From: Paenarthrobacter nitroguajacolicus JCM 14115
GTDB taxonomy: Bacteria > Actinomycetota > Actinomycetes > Actinomycetales > Micrococcaceae
Assembly: GCA_001313365.1 (NCBI GenBank)
Contig: BBFS01000023.1
Coordinates: 1-53,210, forward strand
Direction of reading: 5' to 3'
Length of the DNA stretch: 53,210 bases
Shown here: positions 29,630-38,771 of the stretch, in pieces
How the letters are laid out: the number at the start of each line of letters is the position of its first letter
How positions within the stretch are numbered: position 1 is the first letter of the stretch
The notes under the pieces: generated by a model
The model's database searches: none
Seen by the model: only the letters and a program-made list of their open reading frames with translations
Told to the model about the DNA's origin: nothing
Program-made: the position numbers and the translations under genes

Positions 29630-30219
29630 CTACGTCCCCCGAACCTGCCCACGCTTCATGTGAAACTTCGATCTCCTGCGCCATGTCATCAAGGAATCGA
29701 ATCACCGATTCCCGTTCGGGAGGGCTCAGCTTGGCCGCAGCGAGGAACCGTTTGGCCTGCTGCCGTCCAACGGTCCTCATGGCGGCTCGTGCGTTTCGGG
29801 TGTGATGGCGATGGCGAGGGCGCGGCGGTCGGAGGGGGGGTGCGCGCGTCGCGTGACGTGGCCGGCGCGTTCCAACCGGTCGAGCAACTTGGTGGTTGAC
29901 GCCGTCGAGATATTGAGCCGGGAGCTATTGCGCCTGGTGTGGCTATCACGCCATGGTTGGCGCAGACAATCAGGTAGTGCAGTGCACGCATGTCGGACTG
30001 GTTGAGTTTCATGTACCGGAGCGAGGCGTCGGAGAGGCGTTGTTCGGCTTCGCGCAATCTTCCCAGCGCTGCCATGACGTCGCTGATTTGCTGGATATCC
30101 GCTTCGGAGAGGTCGGAGCGATCCACCAGTTCCTGATGAGGATCGTTGGCGTCCAAATCGTAGATGCCAGCGGAAACCGGGGTCCCGGCTTCTTCAGGTA
30201 TCTCTTCAGGACTGGACAT
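29630..30219 (-). CDS. MarR-family regulator divergent from the carotenoid operon
   Basis: About 195 residues. A long acidic N-terminus (MSSPEEIPEEAGTPVSAG) is followed by the winged helix: LRYMKLNQSDMRALHYLIV, NHGVIATPGAIAARL-like, then LLDRLERAGHVTRRAHPSDR and QQAKRFLAAAKLSPPERESV. A frame break near 29930 and another at the G7 run 29836-29842; with a C5 run at 29636 shortened the end is EAWAGSGT. It is divergent from idi with 103 bp between starts, a region that holds CTAC-ATG-GTAG at 30244-30254. Probably controls carotenoid synthesis; CrtR of Corynebacterium is a MarR protein. Confidence 0.8.
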
Positions 30220-30322
30220 GTTTGGTATGTTACACCTAACTTCCTACATGGTAGCCTTTCTTCTAGCTTGTCTAGCAATATTCAGGTTTCGGGCAGAAAC
30301 AGGGTGTGGAGGAAGGCGCAAC

Positions 30323-30884
30323 ATGAATGCGACAGAGATGGTGGTCCTCCTTGACGACGCCGGGGCGCCCATAGGCGTGGCTCCCAAGGCAGGAGTTCAC
30401 ACACTGGATACGCCCCCTCCACCTCGCCTTTTCCTGCTACCTGCTCAACGACGCGGGGGGGAAGTTCTCCTGACCCGCCGTTCACCCGAGAAGAAAACGT
30501 GGCCCGGTGTTTGGACCAACAGCTTCTGCGGCCACCCGGGCCCCGGTGAAGAGTTCGAGGATGCGGTCCTTAGACGCGCGCAGTTCGAACTCGGAGTGGA
30601 CGCCAACAGAATTGAACTGGTCCTCCCCCCACTTCCGATACAGGGCAGTAGATCCAACGGGCATAGTGGAAAACGAAATTTGCCCCGTGTACCTGGCCCG
30701 CATCACCGGGGGGGTGTTGAAGCCGAATCCCGCCGAGGTAGCGGACTGGGCCTGGATCTCACCCGCGCTGCTGGCCGATGCTCTGGAACACACACCGTCC
30801 GCTTTCAGCCCGTGGCTCGGGCTTCAATTCCCGGAACTCCTCCAAGCGAACGCATTGCCACTCCAAGCTGGAGCCGAAGCATGA
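30323..30884 (+). CDS. idi: Isopentenyl-diphosphate delta-isomerase, type I
   Basis: About 184 residues. Type I IDI interconverts IPP and DMAPP, supplying the carotenoid pathway. The catalytic Cys lies in WTNSFCGHPGPGEEFEDAVL and the Glu in ENEICPVYLARITG; the Nudix-like RRSPEKKTWPGVW precedes. GGAGGAAGG is upstream of the ATG. Frame changes: a C5 run near 30412, G7 at 30455-30461, C7 near 30625-30631 and G7 near 30710. The stop overlaps crtE (ATGA). First gene of the crt operon. Confidence 0.92.
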
Positions 30885-32042
30885 CCATCACCTCAAGCGC
30901 CGTACGCGGCCGCACCGATCTTTGCACTGCGATCGAAAACGAGCTGAGCGGACTCATCGGCAAAAGGGCCAGCGCAGCGACCGCCTATGGCCCGGACTTT
31001 GCCAGGCTATGGGCGCTCGCGGGCCAGAACGTCTTGGGCGGCAAGTTCGTCCGGCCCTTGTTACTCATGGAAACGTACGACGCCCTCTGCCAGCGGCATC
31101 AACAGTACGACGCCGCAGACTCACGTCAGCGCGAGACCGCCATCAGCATCGCCGCCGCCATTGAACTCCTGCATTACGCCTTCCTGCTTCACGATGACGT
31201 GATCGACGGCGACCTTGTCCGACGCGGGCACCCGAACCTGATCGGCTCCCTCCTCGCGGAAGCTTCCGCAACCGCCCGCACGGACGGCGCGGACGGCGCG
31301 GACGGCGTTAATGGCGCTGACGACGTTCGTGGAACCCGCGCCGGTAGCAGCCTCCACTGGGCCCAAACCGGCGGAATACTCATGGGCGACATGCTCCTCG
31401 CGGCTACGCACCAGTCCTTCGCCCGGGCGGATCTCCCCCCACGAGCTTCGCCTGCGGCTCCTCGACCTCCTGGAACACACCATCAACGAGACAGTGGCCG
31501 GCGAACAACTGGATGTGGGCCTTGGTGACGGCGTCATAGCCCCCGGACCTCCAGACCATCCTGGTGATGTGCGGCTACAAAACCGCCACGTACACCTTCG
31601 AGCTCCCGCTCCGTGCCGCCGCCACGCTGGCCGGCGCCGACTTCGCCGTCGAGAATTCGCTCGCAACCGCCGGCAGGCATCTTGGGCTGGCTTTCCAACT
31701 CCAGGACGACCTCCTGTCCACGTTCGGGGGGGATCCTCGCCGCCACGGCAAGGATCCCTTTTCGGACCTCCGCGAGGGCAAGGAGACGGCCATCATCGCC
31801 CATGCACGGACAACGCACGCTTGGCCGGACATCGAGCCCTTCTTCGGCATGCCTGAGCTCAGTGTCGGCGACGGCGAGCACGTCCGCCGGCATCTCAGCG
31901 ATTGCGGAGCGAGGCATTCGTCCAAGGCCTTATCGAGGAACAAATGCATGCATTCAACAGTCAGCTGACCACCGCCATCCCGGCAAGCGTACGCAACGTC
32001 CTGCTTGACCTCGCGGGACAGCTGGAAGGACGGCAATCATGA
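30881..32042 (+). CDS. crtE: Geranylgeranyl-diphosphate (polyprenyl) synthase
   Basis: About 385 residues. Makes GGPP from IPP and an allylic diphosphate. First Asp-rich motif in FLLHDDVIDGDLVRRGHP; second in LGLAFQLQDDLLSTFG, where the last position of DDxxD is Ser, as in some actinobacterial synthases. AGQNVLGGKFVRPLLLMETY holds the substrate-binding Gly-Gly-Lys. A Gly/Ala/Asp linker (DGADGADGVNGADD) encoded by a 9-bp tandem repeat sits between the first motif and the next helix. Frame breaks at 31434-31440, 31545 and near 31910. Overlaps idi and crtB by 4 bp. Confidence 0.92.
31281..31307 (+). repeat. 9-bp tandem repeat (three copies) inside crtE
   Basis: CGGACGGCG repeated three times without change. 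It encodes the DGA-rich linker of CrtE and keeps the frame. Confidence 0.85.
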
Positions 32043-32961
32043 CGGTCGCCACCGATACCTCGTTGACGCATTTCACCCGGACGGCCGAGCGCGCCGCGAA
32101 CCAGGTCATCTCCGCATACTCCACCTCGTTCGGGTTGGCATGCAGCTGCTGGGATCCAGCACCGCCAGCACGTCCGCAACATCTACGCCTTGGTACGGGT
32201 GGCCGACGAACTCGTGGACGGCGTCACGGCGGAAGCAGGCCTGAGCTACCAGGAGCAGTGCGACGCCCTGACGCACTTCATTGATGAGACACACCGGGCC
32301 GTCAAACTCGGCTACAGCAGCGATCTCATCATCCACGCATTCGCCCAGACGGCCCGCGCAGCGGGGATCGATGACTCGCTCATCGATCCGTTCTTTGACT
32401 CCATGCGCATGGACCTCGGCGAGCGCACTGACTTACTTGAGAGAAATGCGGCCCCCCCGCCCGCACCGCTCCGTTTCGACGCCGACGCCACGACGGTTAC
32501 GTCCACGGTTCCGCGGAGGTGGTGGGGCTGATGTGCCTGCGCGTCTTCATACGGGACGAGAAGATCGACGACGGCGACGCTGCGGCTTTGGAGCACGGCG
32601 CCAGCAGGTTGGGCGCTGCTTTCCAGAACATCAACTTCCTCCGGGATCTTGCGGACGACACCACCCGGCTGGGGCGCAGCTACCTTGGCACCGCTGACCA
32701 TCTTGAGGACCGCGACCGCATGGCTGGGTCAGCACCATTCGGGCGCAGCTTGCTGACGCCAACGCCGTCATTCCGATGCTTCCGCGCGACGCCAGGGCTG
32801 CTGTCCGGAGCGCGCTGGCCCTGTTCCAAGCGCTCACGGACAGGATCGAACAGACCACCGTGGACGAACTTTACCGCTCCCGGGTCCGTGTACCGGATCC
32901 CGTGAAAGCCGGGCTTGCCGCCCGCGCCGTCGCTTCAACCTGGATGGAGTTGCACCGATGA
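32039..32961 (+). CDS. crtB: Phytoene synthase
   Basis: About 305 residues, joining two GGPP to phytoene. Visible: RAANQVISAYSTSFGLAC, then NIYALVRVADELVDG (first Asp-rich motif), DPFFDSMRMDL, in corrected frame GYVHGSAEVVGLMCLRVF, and ASRLGAAFQNINFLRDLADD (second motif) with YLGTADHLED. Frame breaks near 32160, 32456, 32492 and 32730. The ATG overlaps the crtE stop and the stop overlaps crtI (ATGA on both sides). Confidence 0.92.
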
Positions 32962-34616
32962 CCCGGACAGTAGTGATCGGCGGTGGCATCGCTGGGCTTG
33001 CCACCGCCGCACTCCTCGCCCACGAAGGACACGAGGTCCAGCTCCTCGAACAGCGCGACCAGGTGGGCGGCCGAGCCGGCAGCCTCGAGAGGGACGGCTT
33101 CCGCTGGGATACCGGCCCTTCCTGGTACCTGATGCCCGGCGTTTTCGACCACTTCTTCAATCTGCTCGGCACCAGCACCGCCGAACAGTTGGACCTCAGG
33201 ACGCTCAACCCTGCGTACCGCATCTTCAGCGAACCAAACCACGACGGCGTGCGGCCCGACCCGCTCACCGTCCCGTTTGGCAGCGACCAGGTTTTGGAAG
33301 CCTTCGAGCGAGTTGAGCCCGGCAGCTCCAAGCAGCTCCAGTCCTACCTCGCTTCCGCGCGGCACACCACTGAAATGGCCGAAAGGTTCTTCCTCTACAA
33401 CCCTTTCACCAAGCTCCAGGCGCTGCTTCAACCACAGGTTGTGCGCAGCTTCCCAAGCTCGCGCAGCTGCTCCTGACGCCCCTCGATAAATACGTGGCCC
33501 AGCGATTCCAGCATCCAGTGCTCCGCCAGGTTCTGGGCTACCCGGCAGTCTTCCTGGGCACCAACCCCTCCGATGCGCCGGCCATGTACCACCTGATGAG
33601 TGCTTTGGACCTCGGGGGGGACGGCGTGCAGTACCCGATGGGCGGCTTTTGGGCCTCGTTGAGCGCCTCGAAGCATTGGCGCTCGACGCAGGGGTCAGGA
33701 TCCACACGGGTGCGGAAGCCTCAAGATCACCACCCGCGAAGCCACGCATACCAAGAAACTGGGGCGCTTTGACGGCCTGAACCTTCCCGCCGGCCTTACC
33801 GGCAAGGACAGCCGGGAAGTCACGGGCGTCAAGTGGCGCGACAACTCCGGGGCAGAGCACTACAGCGTTGCCGACCAAGTGGTCTCCGGCGCCGACCTGC
33901 ACCACACCGAAACCCAGCTCCTGGGCGTTAGGGACCGGAGCTACAACAAAAAGTACTGGCAGAGCCGCACCAGTGGGCCCGGAGCTGTGCTGGTGATGTT
34001 GGGTGTGAAGGGTGCGCTGCCGGACCTTCCCCCACCATTCCTTGTTCTTCACCCGGGATTGGGAGGCAAACTTCGCCTCAATCTTCGGTGGTGAACCGGG
34101 CATTCCGGATCCCGCGTCCATTTACGTTTGCAAGCCCAGTGCTACCGACGCCGGTGTCGCACCACCGGACCACGAGAACCTTTTTGTCCTGGTTCCCATC
34201 CCCGCCGACCCATCCCTGGGAGCGGGTGGACCTGATGGCAGCGGCGATGTGCTGATCGAGCGGACTGCCGACGCCGCAATCGACCAGATCGCCCAGTGGG
34301 CCAACATTCCGGACCTCCGCGAACGCGTGGTGGTCCGGCACACCATCGGACCGGCCGACTTCGCACGAGATTACAACTCTTGGCGGGGGGGCGGCATGCT
34401 TGGCCCCCGCCCACACCCTCCGGCAAAGCGCGATGTTCCGGGCCCAGAACTCGTCCAAACGTGTTCGCGGCCTGTACTACGCGGGCGCTACCACTGCACC
34501 GGGGCGTCGGTGTGCCCATGTGCCTCATCAGCGCCGAGCTGGTGTTGAAGCGAATCCGCGGCGATCACAGCACCGGCCCTACCACTGTGAGGCCTGTAGC
34601 TAGCAGGATTGGCTAA
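32958..34616 (+). CDS. crtI: Phytoene desaturase
   Basis: About 548 residues. The FAD-binding Rossmann start TVVIGGGIAGLATAALLAHE and the CrtI-specific DGFRWDTGPSWYLMPGVFDH are clear, then HPVLRQVLGYPAVFLGTNPS, MYHLMSALDL, in corrected frame HHSLFFTRDWEANF, and the FAD-binding terminal GLYYAGATTAPGVGVPMCLI. It converts phytoene to lycopene. Frame breaks near 33445, 33615-33700, 34030, 34386 and 34500. The stop overlaps the crtYe ATG (TAATG). Confidence 0.92.
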
Positions 34617-34974
34617 TGGGTGTTCTTTACTTGGTCTCATTGCTGCTGGGTATCACCTGCATGCTCCTGCTCGACCACCGTTTCCGGCTGTTCTTCTGGC
34701 GGGACGCAAAAGCAGCGGCAATCGTGACCGCCGTCGGGCTCTTGTTCCTTCTTGCGTGGGACCTGGCCGGAATCGGACTGGGGGGATTTTCCTGCGCGGG
34801 GGGGAAGGCACCATCGCCACGGGGGGGTTGCTGCTCGCGCCGGAGCTGCCCATTGAAGAACCCGTGTTCCTGATTTTCCTGGTGCTGTGCACGATGGTCC
34901 TGTACACGGGCGCGCGGCGACTGCTTGACCGCTTACTGGTCACTCGCCGTGAGAAAGAGCGGGAGACCGTATGA
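34616..34974 (+). CDS. crtYe: C50-carotenoid epsilon-cyclase subunit (lycopene cyclase domain)
   Basis: About 117 residues and three membrane helices: LYLVSLLLGITCMLLLDHRF, AIVTAVGLLFLLAWDLAGIG and LPIEEPVFLIFLVLCTMVLY. The EEP...F motif in the last helix is the signature of heterodimeric CrtYe/CrtYf and CrtYc/CrtYd cyclases. The pair cyclises the bis-prenylated C50 precursor, for example to decaprenoxanthin. Frame breaks at G runs 34796-34804 and 34820-34826. Overlaps both neighbours. Confidence 0.88.
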
Positions 34975-35299
34975 CGTACCTGTGCTCGCGCTCGCCTTCA
35001 TCGCCGCGGCAGCCGTTGCCGGCGTGATCTTCGCTCGTCAGGGCGCCCGGCCAGGCGAGGCTGGCAAGCATTGGAAAGCCGTAGGACTCGCGTTCGCGGT
35101 CTTGGCCGTCCTCACGGCCGTTTTCGACTCCGTCATGATCGGGATGGAGCTCTTCCACTACGACTCTTCGCACATCCTCGGCCTCAAGATTGGCTTGGCG
35201 CCCATTGAGGATTTCGCTTATCCGCTGGCGGGTGTCGTGGCGCTCCCTGGCTTGTGGATGTGGCTGACGCGCAAGCGTAAGGGTTCCGGTTCATCCAAC
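34971..35299 (+). CDS. crtYf: C50-carotenoid cyclase second subunit (lycopene cyclase domain)
   Basis: About 108 residues: MTYLVLALAFIAAAAVAGVI after restoring a G near 34982, VGLAFAVLAVLTAVFDSVMI, and GLAPIEDFAYPLAGVVALPG with the PIEDFxYP motif typical of CrtYf/CrtYd. Overlaps crtYe (ATGA). No stop codon separates it from the following prenyltransferase: the frame reads WLTRKRKGSGSSNLKGLVP into crtEb. Either a natural fusion or a few lost bases; the boundary given is approximate. Confidence 0.82.
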
Positions 35300-36179
35300 C
35301 TCAAAGGCCTCGTCCCCCCCCAAGCCCTGTTGGCGTCACGACCGGTCAGTTGGATCAACACTGCCTACCCGTTTGCCGCCGCCATGCTCTTGACCACCCG
35401 CGAGATCGACTGGATTCTGATCGTTGGCACGTTTTACTTCCTGATCCCGTACAACCTGGCCATGTACGGCATCAATGATGTGTTTGATTATGAGTCGGAC
35501 CTCAAGAACCCGCGCAAGGGCGGCATCGAAGGCGCGCTCCTCCAGCCGCGCCTTCACCGGCCCATGCTGTGGCTCGCGGCGATCACCAACATTCCGTTCC
35601 TGCTGGTACTGGCGTTCGCTGGTGGGCCTGCCGTGTGGGTCAGCTTGGCCGTAAGTGCATTCGCGTGGTGGCTTACTCGGTCGCCGGACTTCGCTTCAAG
35701 GAACGCCCCCGTCTTGGACTCGCTGACGTCGAGCACGCACTTCGTCAGTCCCGCCGTCGTCGGGTTGGCATTGGCCGGCGCTGAAGTGACGCCGGGGGGG
35801 CTGCTGATCCTACTGGGCGCGTTTTTCCTGTGGGGGGGAATGGCCGCACACGCCTTCGGCGCGGTTCAGGACATTGAACCCGACCGGCAGGCCGGCATTG
35901 GTCCATAGCAACGGTCATCGGTGCCCGCCGGACGGTGAGGCTCGCGTCGGGCTCTGGCTTGTTGCTGGACTGGCTATGCTGGCCACGCCGTGGCCGGGGG
36001 GGCCGCTCGCGGCGATCATCGCCGCGCCGTACATCGTCAACTGCGCCCCGTACTGGACCGTCACGGATACGACGGCGGCACGCACCAATGTGGCATGGCG
36101 GCGGTTCATCTGGCTCAACTACGGTTCAGGATTCCTGGTTACGCTCATTTTTATCCTGCAGTGGAGCCTCACGTCATGA
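35300..36179 (+). CDS. crtEb: Lycopene elongase (UbiA-family prenyltransferase)
   Basis: About 285 residues, nine hydrophobic helices. Adds two C5 units to lycopene to give flavuxanthin-type C50 carotenoids. UbiA motifs: NLAMYGINDVFDYESDLKNP (first Asp motif) and GAVQDIEPDRQAGIG (second); the beginning is LLASRPVSWINTAYPFAAAM. No start codon is found near the expected N-terminus, since the frame is continuous with crtYf. Frame breaks near 35903 and 35947. Stop overlaps the end of the converging MarR gene by six bases. Confidence 0.88.
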
Positions 36180-36710
36180 AGGCGGCGTTTGTCCGGGCGC
36201 CTCAGGTTCTTCGTCGATCGTGTCCAACGCTTCACGCATATGCTGCAGGAAGTTCACCACTACCTGCGACTCGTCAGGCTCAAGGCGCACGCTGCGTCCA
36301 GCATTCGGCGGTGCATTCCACAAAGTGTGCCGCACTTCCTGGTCGGACCCCGGAGTGGCCTTCAGGATCAATGCCCGACGATCAGTGGGATGGGGGGGTT
36401 CGCGCCGAATATGGCCGGACTCCACCAAACGGTCAATCAGCGTGGTCATGGACGCCGACGTTATGCCGAGCTTGTCGCCCAAATCCTTCGGCTTCATCAC
36501 TTTGCCCGCGGCCTCGGCTTCGAAGAGATAGCGCAGGGCCAACAGATCCTTCTCTCCCATTCCCATGGACGAGCGGGTCCTGCGACGCATCGCTTGCTCA
36601 GAGGCGCGGTAATCCCGCAAGGCGTTCAGGACATCAATGGCAATGGCCTTCTGGCCCGGGTCTTTCCCGTACCAATAGCCTTTGCGTGGCCTTCCGAGTC
36701 CATCCCACAT
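36174..36710 (-). CDS. MarR-family regulator at the 3' side of the crt operon
   Basis: 178 residues with an intact frame: GMGEKDLLALRYLFEAEAAG, KPKDLGDKLGITSASMTTLI and DRLVESGHIRREPPHPTDRR (one Pro probably extra), ending LDTIDEEPEAPGQTPPS. It converges on crtEb with a 6-bp overlap, so its transcript is antisense to the operon end. A palindromic site lies 28 bp upstream of its start. Probably controls itself and the divergent TspO-like gene, perhaps with the carotenoid genes. Confidence 0.85.
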   Translation of the reverse strand: MWDGLGRPRKGYWYGKDPGQKAIAIDVLNALRDYRASEQAMRRRTRSSMGMGEKDLLALRYLFEAEAAGKVMKPKDLGDKLGITSASMTTLIDRLVESGHIRREPPHPTDRRALILKATPGSDQEVRHTLWNAPPNAGRSVRLEPDESQVVVNFLQHMREALDTIDEEPEAPGQTPPS

Positions 36711-36738
36711 TCCTTCGATAAGCGTAAAGCTCGTTTCA

Positions 36739-36756
36739 CTAGCATTTTGATACTAG
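36739..36756. promoter_or_regulatory. Candidate MarR operator
   Basis: CTAGCATTTTGATACTAG: outer CTAG repeats and inner AT pairs give 6 of 9 matching positions per half-site. It lies in the 104-bp region between the divergent MarR and TspO-like genes, at a length typical of MarR sites. Confidence 0.5.
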
Positions 36757-36814
36757 GTCACGTACCTCGTGAATGCATGACACCGCACATCCCACAAGGA
36801 AAGAGGCTCAGCAA

Positions 36815-37610
36815 ATGGCTACCCGAAGCTCAGATCTTTTGCGGCAAATCACGGTCACCGTGAGCCTGGTGGTCTGCATCGTTGGTTCGATGATCGGCGT
36901 TGGCGTCTTCGGCGGGACGCCTATCGCGCAGGCAGCCGGCGGCGCTTTGGCCGCCGATTCAACCCTTTTGGCTCCCGCGACCCCGGCGTTCTCCATCTGG
37001 TCTGTGGTTTACACCGGGCTCGCCGCTTTCACGGTATGGCAATGGCTGCCATCCCAGCGCTCCAGCATGCGGCAGCGGTCGCTTGGTTGGATCGTCGCCG
37101 TGTCCATGATCCTTAATGCTGCGTGGATCTTGTCCGTGCAGGCTGGATGGCTCCTGCTTAGCGTCCTGGTGATCCTGGCGTTGCTGATGACCCTTGTGCT
37201 GGCTTTCCTGCGCTACAGCCAGAGCCCGGCCGGCTCATGGGTTGAGGCTGTTGTTGTTGACGGAACCCTGGCTTGTACTTGGCTGGACCAGCGTGGCCGT
37301 GTGCGCCAACATTGCTGCTGCTTTGAAAGCCTCAGGATTTGGGGGGGGCTTCGGGTTGCGTCCCGAGGTCTGGTCCGTCGCCGTTTTGGTGGTGGTCGCC
37401 GTGGTGGGCATCGCTTGGCGATCAAGGGCCACGGGGCGCCTCGCTTTGGCGGCCGCCATCGCGTGGGGGGGCCTCATGTGGATTACGGTGGGCCGCAGCG
37501 CTAACGCACCCGAGTCACTCCCGACGGCGATCGCGGCGGCTGTTGCTGCTGCCCTGGTCCTCGGTGCTGCAATCACAGTGCGGACGCGGGCGGTGCTGGC
37601 AGGGCACTAG
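36815..37610 (+). CDS. Tryptophan-rich sensory protein (TspO/MBR)-like membrane protein
   Basis: About 262 residues with seven or eight helices: LLRQITVTVSLVVCIVGSM, PAFSIWSVVYTGLAAFTVWQ, LGWIVAVSMILNAAWILSVQ, then AVLVVVAVVGIAWRSRATGR and IAAAVAAALVLGAAITVRTR. The PAFSIW...Y and LNAAWI motifs match the TspO/MBR group, here in the longer actinobacterial form. Frame breaks near 37235, 37280, 37341-37347 and 37466-37472. TspO proteins are linked to porphyrin and carotenoid control in other bacteria, which suits its location. Confidence 0.7.
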
Positions 37611-37703
37611 CTTCCGGGCGCTGGCCCGGCTGCGAAACCCGCACTAGTTCGCTGCACAACCCGCACAACGGTGAGTCACACGGATAAGCGCGGGATTCAG
37701 GGG

Positions 37704-38044
37704 TTAAGGTGCGCAGGCGTCCTTGAGGGCCTGAACCGACTCTGCCGGCACTTCGTCCCCCCCGGCTTCTGCGATCTGGTTCAACGGCGTCGTGATTTCA
37801 GCGGGAACGCCGGCAGCACCAGCGGCTGAGACCAAGCCGCCAAGCAACTGCTTGTCCTGAACGCTGACCAAGCCGTCCTGGACTACAGCGCACACCTGCT
37901 TGGTCACTTCATCGGCGGCGGCCGTAGCTACCTTCGATGCGGCGTCACTAGCTGCGCTTGTAGCTGCTTCCTCCACGGCTCCGCAGCGACGAGCAGCAGC
38001 AGCAAGGGGGGGACGGCGGTCAGGGCGGCAAGGCGACGGGTCAT
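37704..38044 (-). CDS. Small Ala-rich lipoprotein of unknown function
   Basis: About 113 residues. After correction the N-terminus is MTRRLAALTAVPLLLLLVA followed by CGAVEEAATSAASDAASKVA, a lipobox-type signal; the mature part is EVTKQVCAVVQDGLVSVQDK, QLLGGLVSAAGAAGVPAEIT and ends ESVQALKDACAP with two more Cys. The signal is broken by a G7 run at 38006-38012 on the plus strand and a small deletion near the Cys. Probably exported. Convergent with the TspO-like gene. No known domain. Confidence 0.55.
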
Positions 38045-38053
38045 GAGTCCAGC

Positions 38054-38143
38054 CTAGCAATCGGGCAAGAACATCTCTTCGCCAGGGGGGGTGTCGTACT
38101 GGCTTGCGGCTTCGTCGTCCCAGAGCTGTTGCTGGTTGATCAT
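38054..38143 (-). pseudogene. 5' remnant of a class I SAM-dependent methyltransferase
   Basis: An ATG with GGAG upstream opens a frame reading MINQQQLWDDEAASQYDTP (one Pro extra) GEEMFLPDC and stop. The beginning LWDxxxAxxYDTPGxxMFxP is the usual N-terminus of a family of SAM-dependent methyltransferases of about 240 residues, but the SAM-binding domain that should follow is absent. Either a truncated gene or a large deletion in the assembly. Divergent from the MarR-type gene by 33 bp. Confidence 0.55.
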
Positions 38144-38176
38144 GGCTCCACTATTGCACCCACCTATGCTTGACGG

Positions 38177-38642
38177 ATGGGAGAAAAGCCAGTGGACCAT
38201 GTGGCGTTGGCCGTCTGCATGATCGATATCTCGTCCGACATCCGGCGAAAGTCGCTCAACGAAACAGGCCTCCGTCCCATATCCAACGGCGTACTGGAGA
38301 TCCTGAGGGTCGTCGAGAGCCACCCTGGCGTCACCGTTGCTGAGGTGGCCGCGCGCCTGGGCAGGCAACTGAGCAACGTAAGCGCAGTTGCGCGAGCTGG
38401 TGGCTGCCGGCCTGGTCACGCGAGTCAAGGATGCAGCGGACAAGCGGTACGTCTCCCTCCACCCCCCCACGGACGAATCCATGCGCATCAAGTCACTCCT
38501 CGAGGGTGCATGGGCTGATGCGCTGACGAAAGCCAGCGAACGGTTGCTTCCCGAAGAGCGTGAACAGATCGCGGCCAGCCTGCCCGCCTTGAAGCGGCTC
38601 GCTTCGTTCCTTGCCGAACCCGAACAGGCACCCGAACAGTAA
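38177..38642 (+). CDS. MarR-type winged-helix regulator
   Basis: About 153 residues: LRPISNGVLEILRVVESHPG, VTVAEVAARLGRQLSNVSAQ (restoring a C near 38391), then LRELVAAGLVTRVKDAADKR and YVSLHPTDESMRIKSLLEGA. The reading head and wing of a MarR regulator are clear. It stands 130 bp upstream of a DHA2 exporter on the same strand, with an inverted repeat just before the exporter; the usual arrangement is repression of the exporter until a drug binds. Confidence 0.82.
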
Positions 38643-38724
38643 ACCGAACTGGCGCAAACCCCCCCACAACCCGACAGCACTAGGACATAAGTCACTCGCC
38701 TACGGCTTACACGCCTCGCCAAAA

Positions 38725-38746
38725 GTACTTATACTTTCATAAGTAT
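38725..38746. promoter_or_regulatory. Candidate operator upstream of the DHA2 exporter
   Basis: GTACTTAT (38725-38732) and ATAAGTAT (38739-38746) match in 7 of 8 positions around a 6-nt spacer in an unusually AT-rich patch 25 bp before the MFS start. Fits a MarR binding site overlapping the exporter's promoter. Confidence 0.5.
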
Positions 38747-38771
38747 TACTACTTACAAGAATGGGTGACGC

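Noticed and set aside
30164..31528. 454-codon frame that seems to fuse a regulator region, idi and crtE
   Set aside because: It drifts through wrong frames because of indels; idi and crtE are separate genes with an ATGA overlap.
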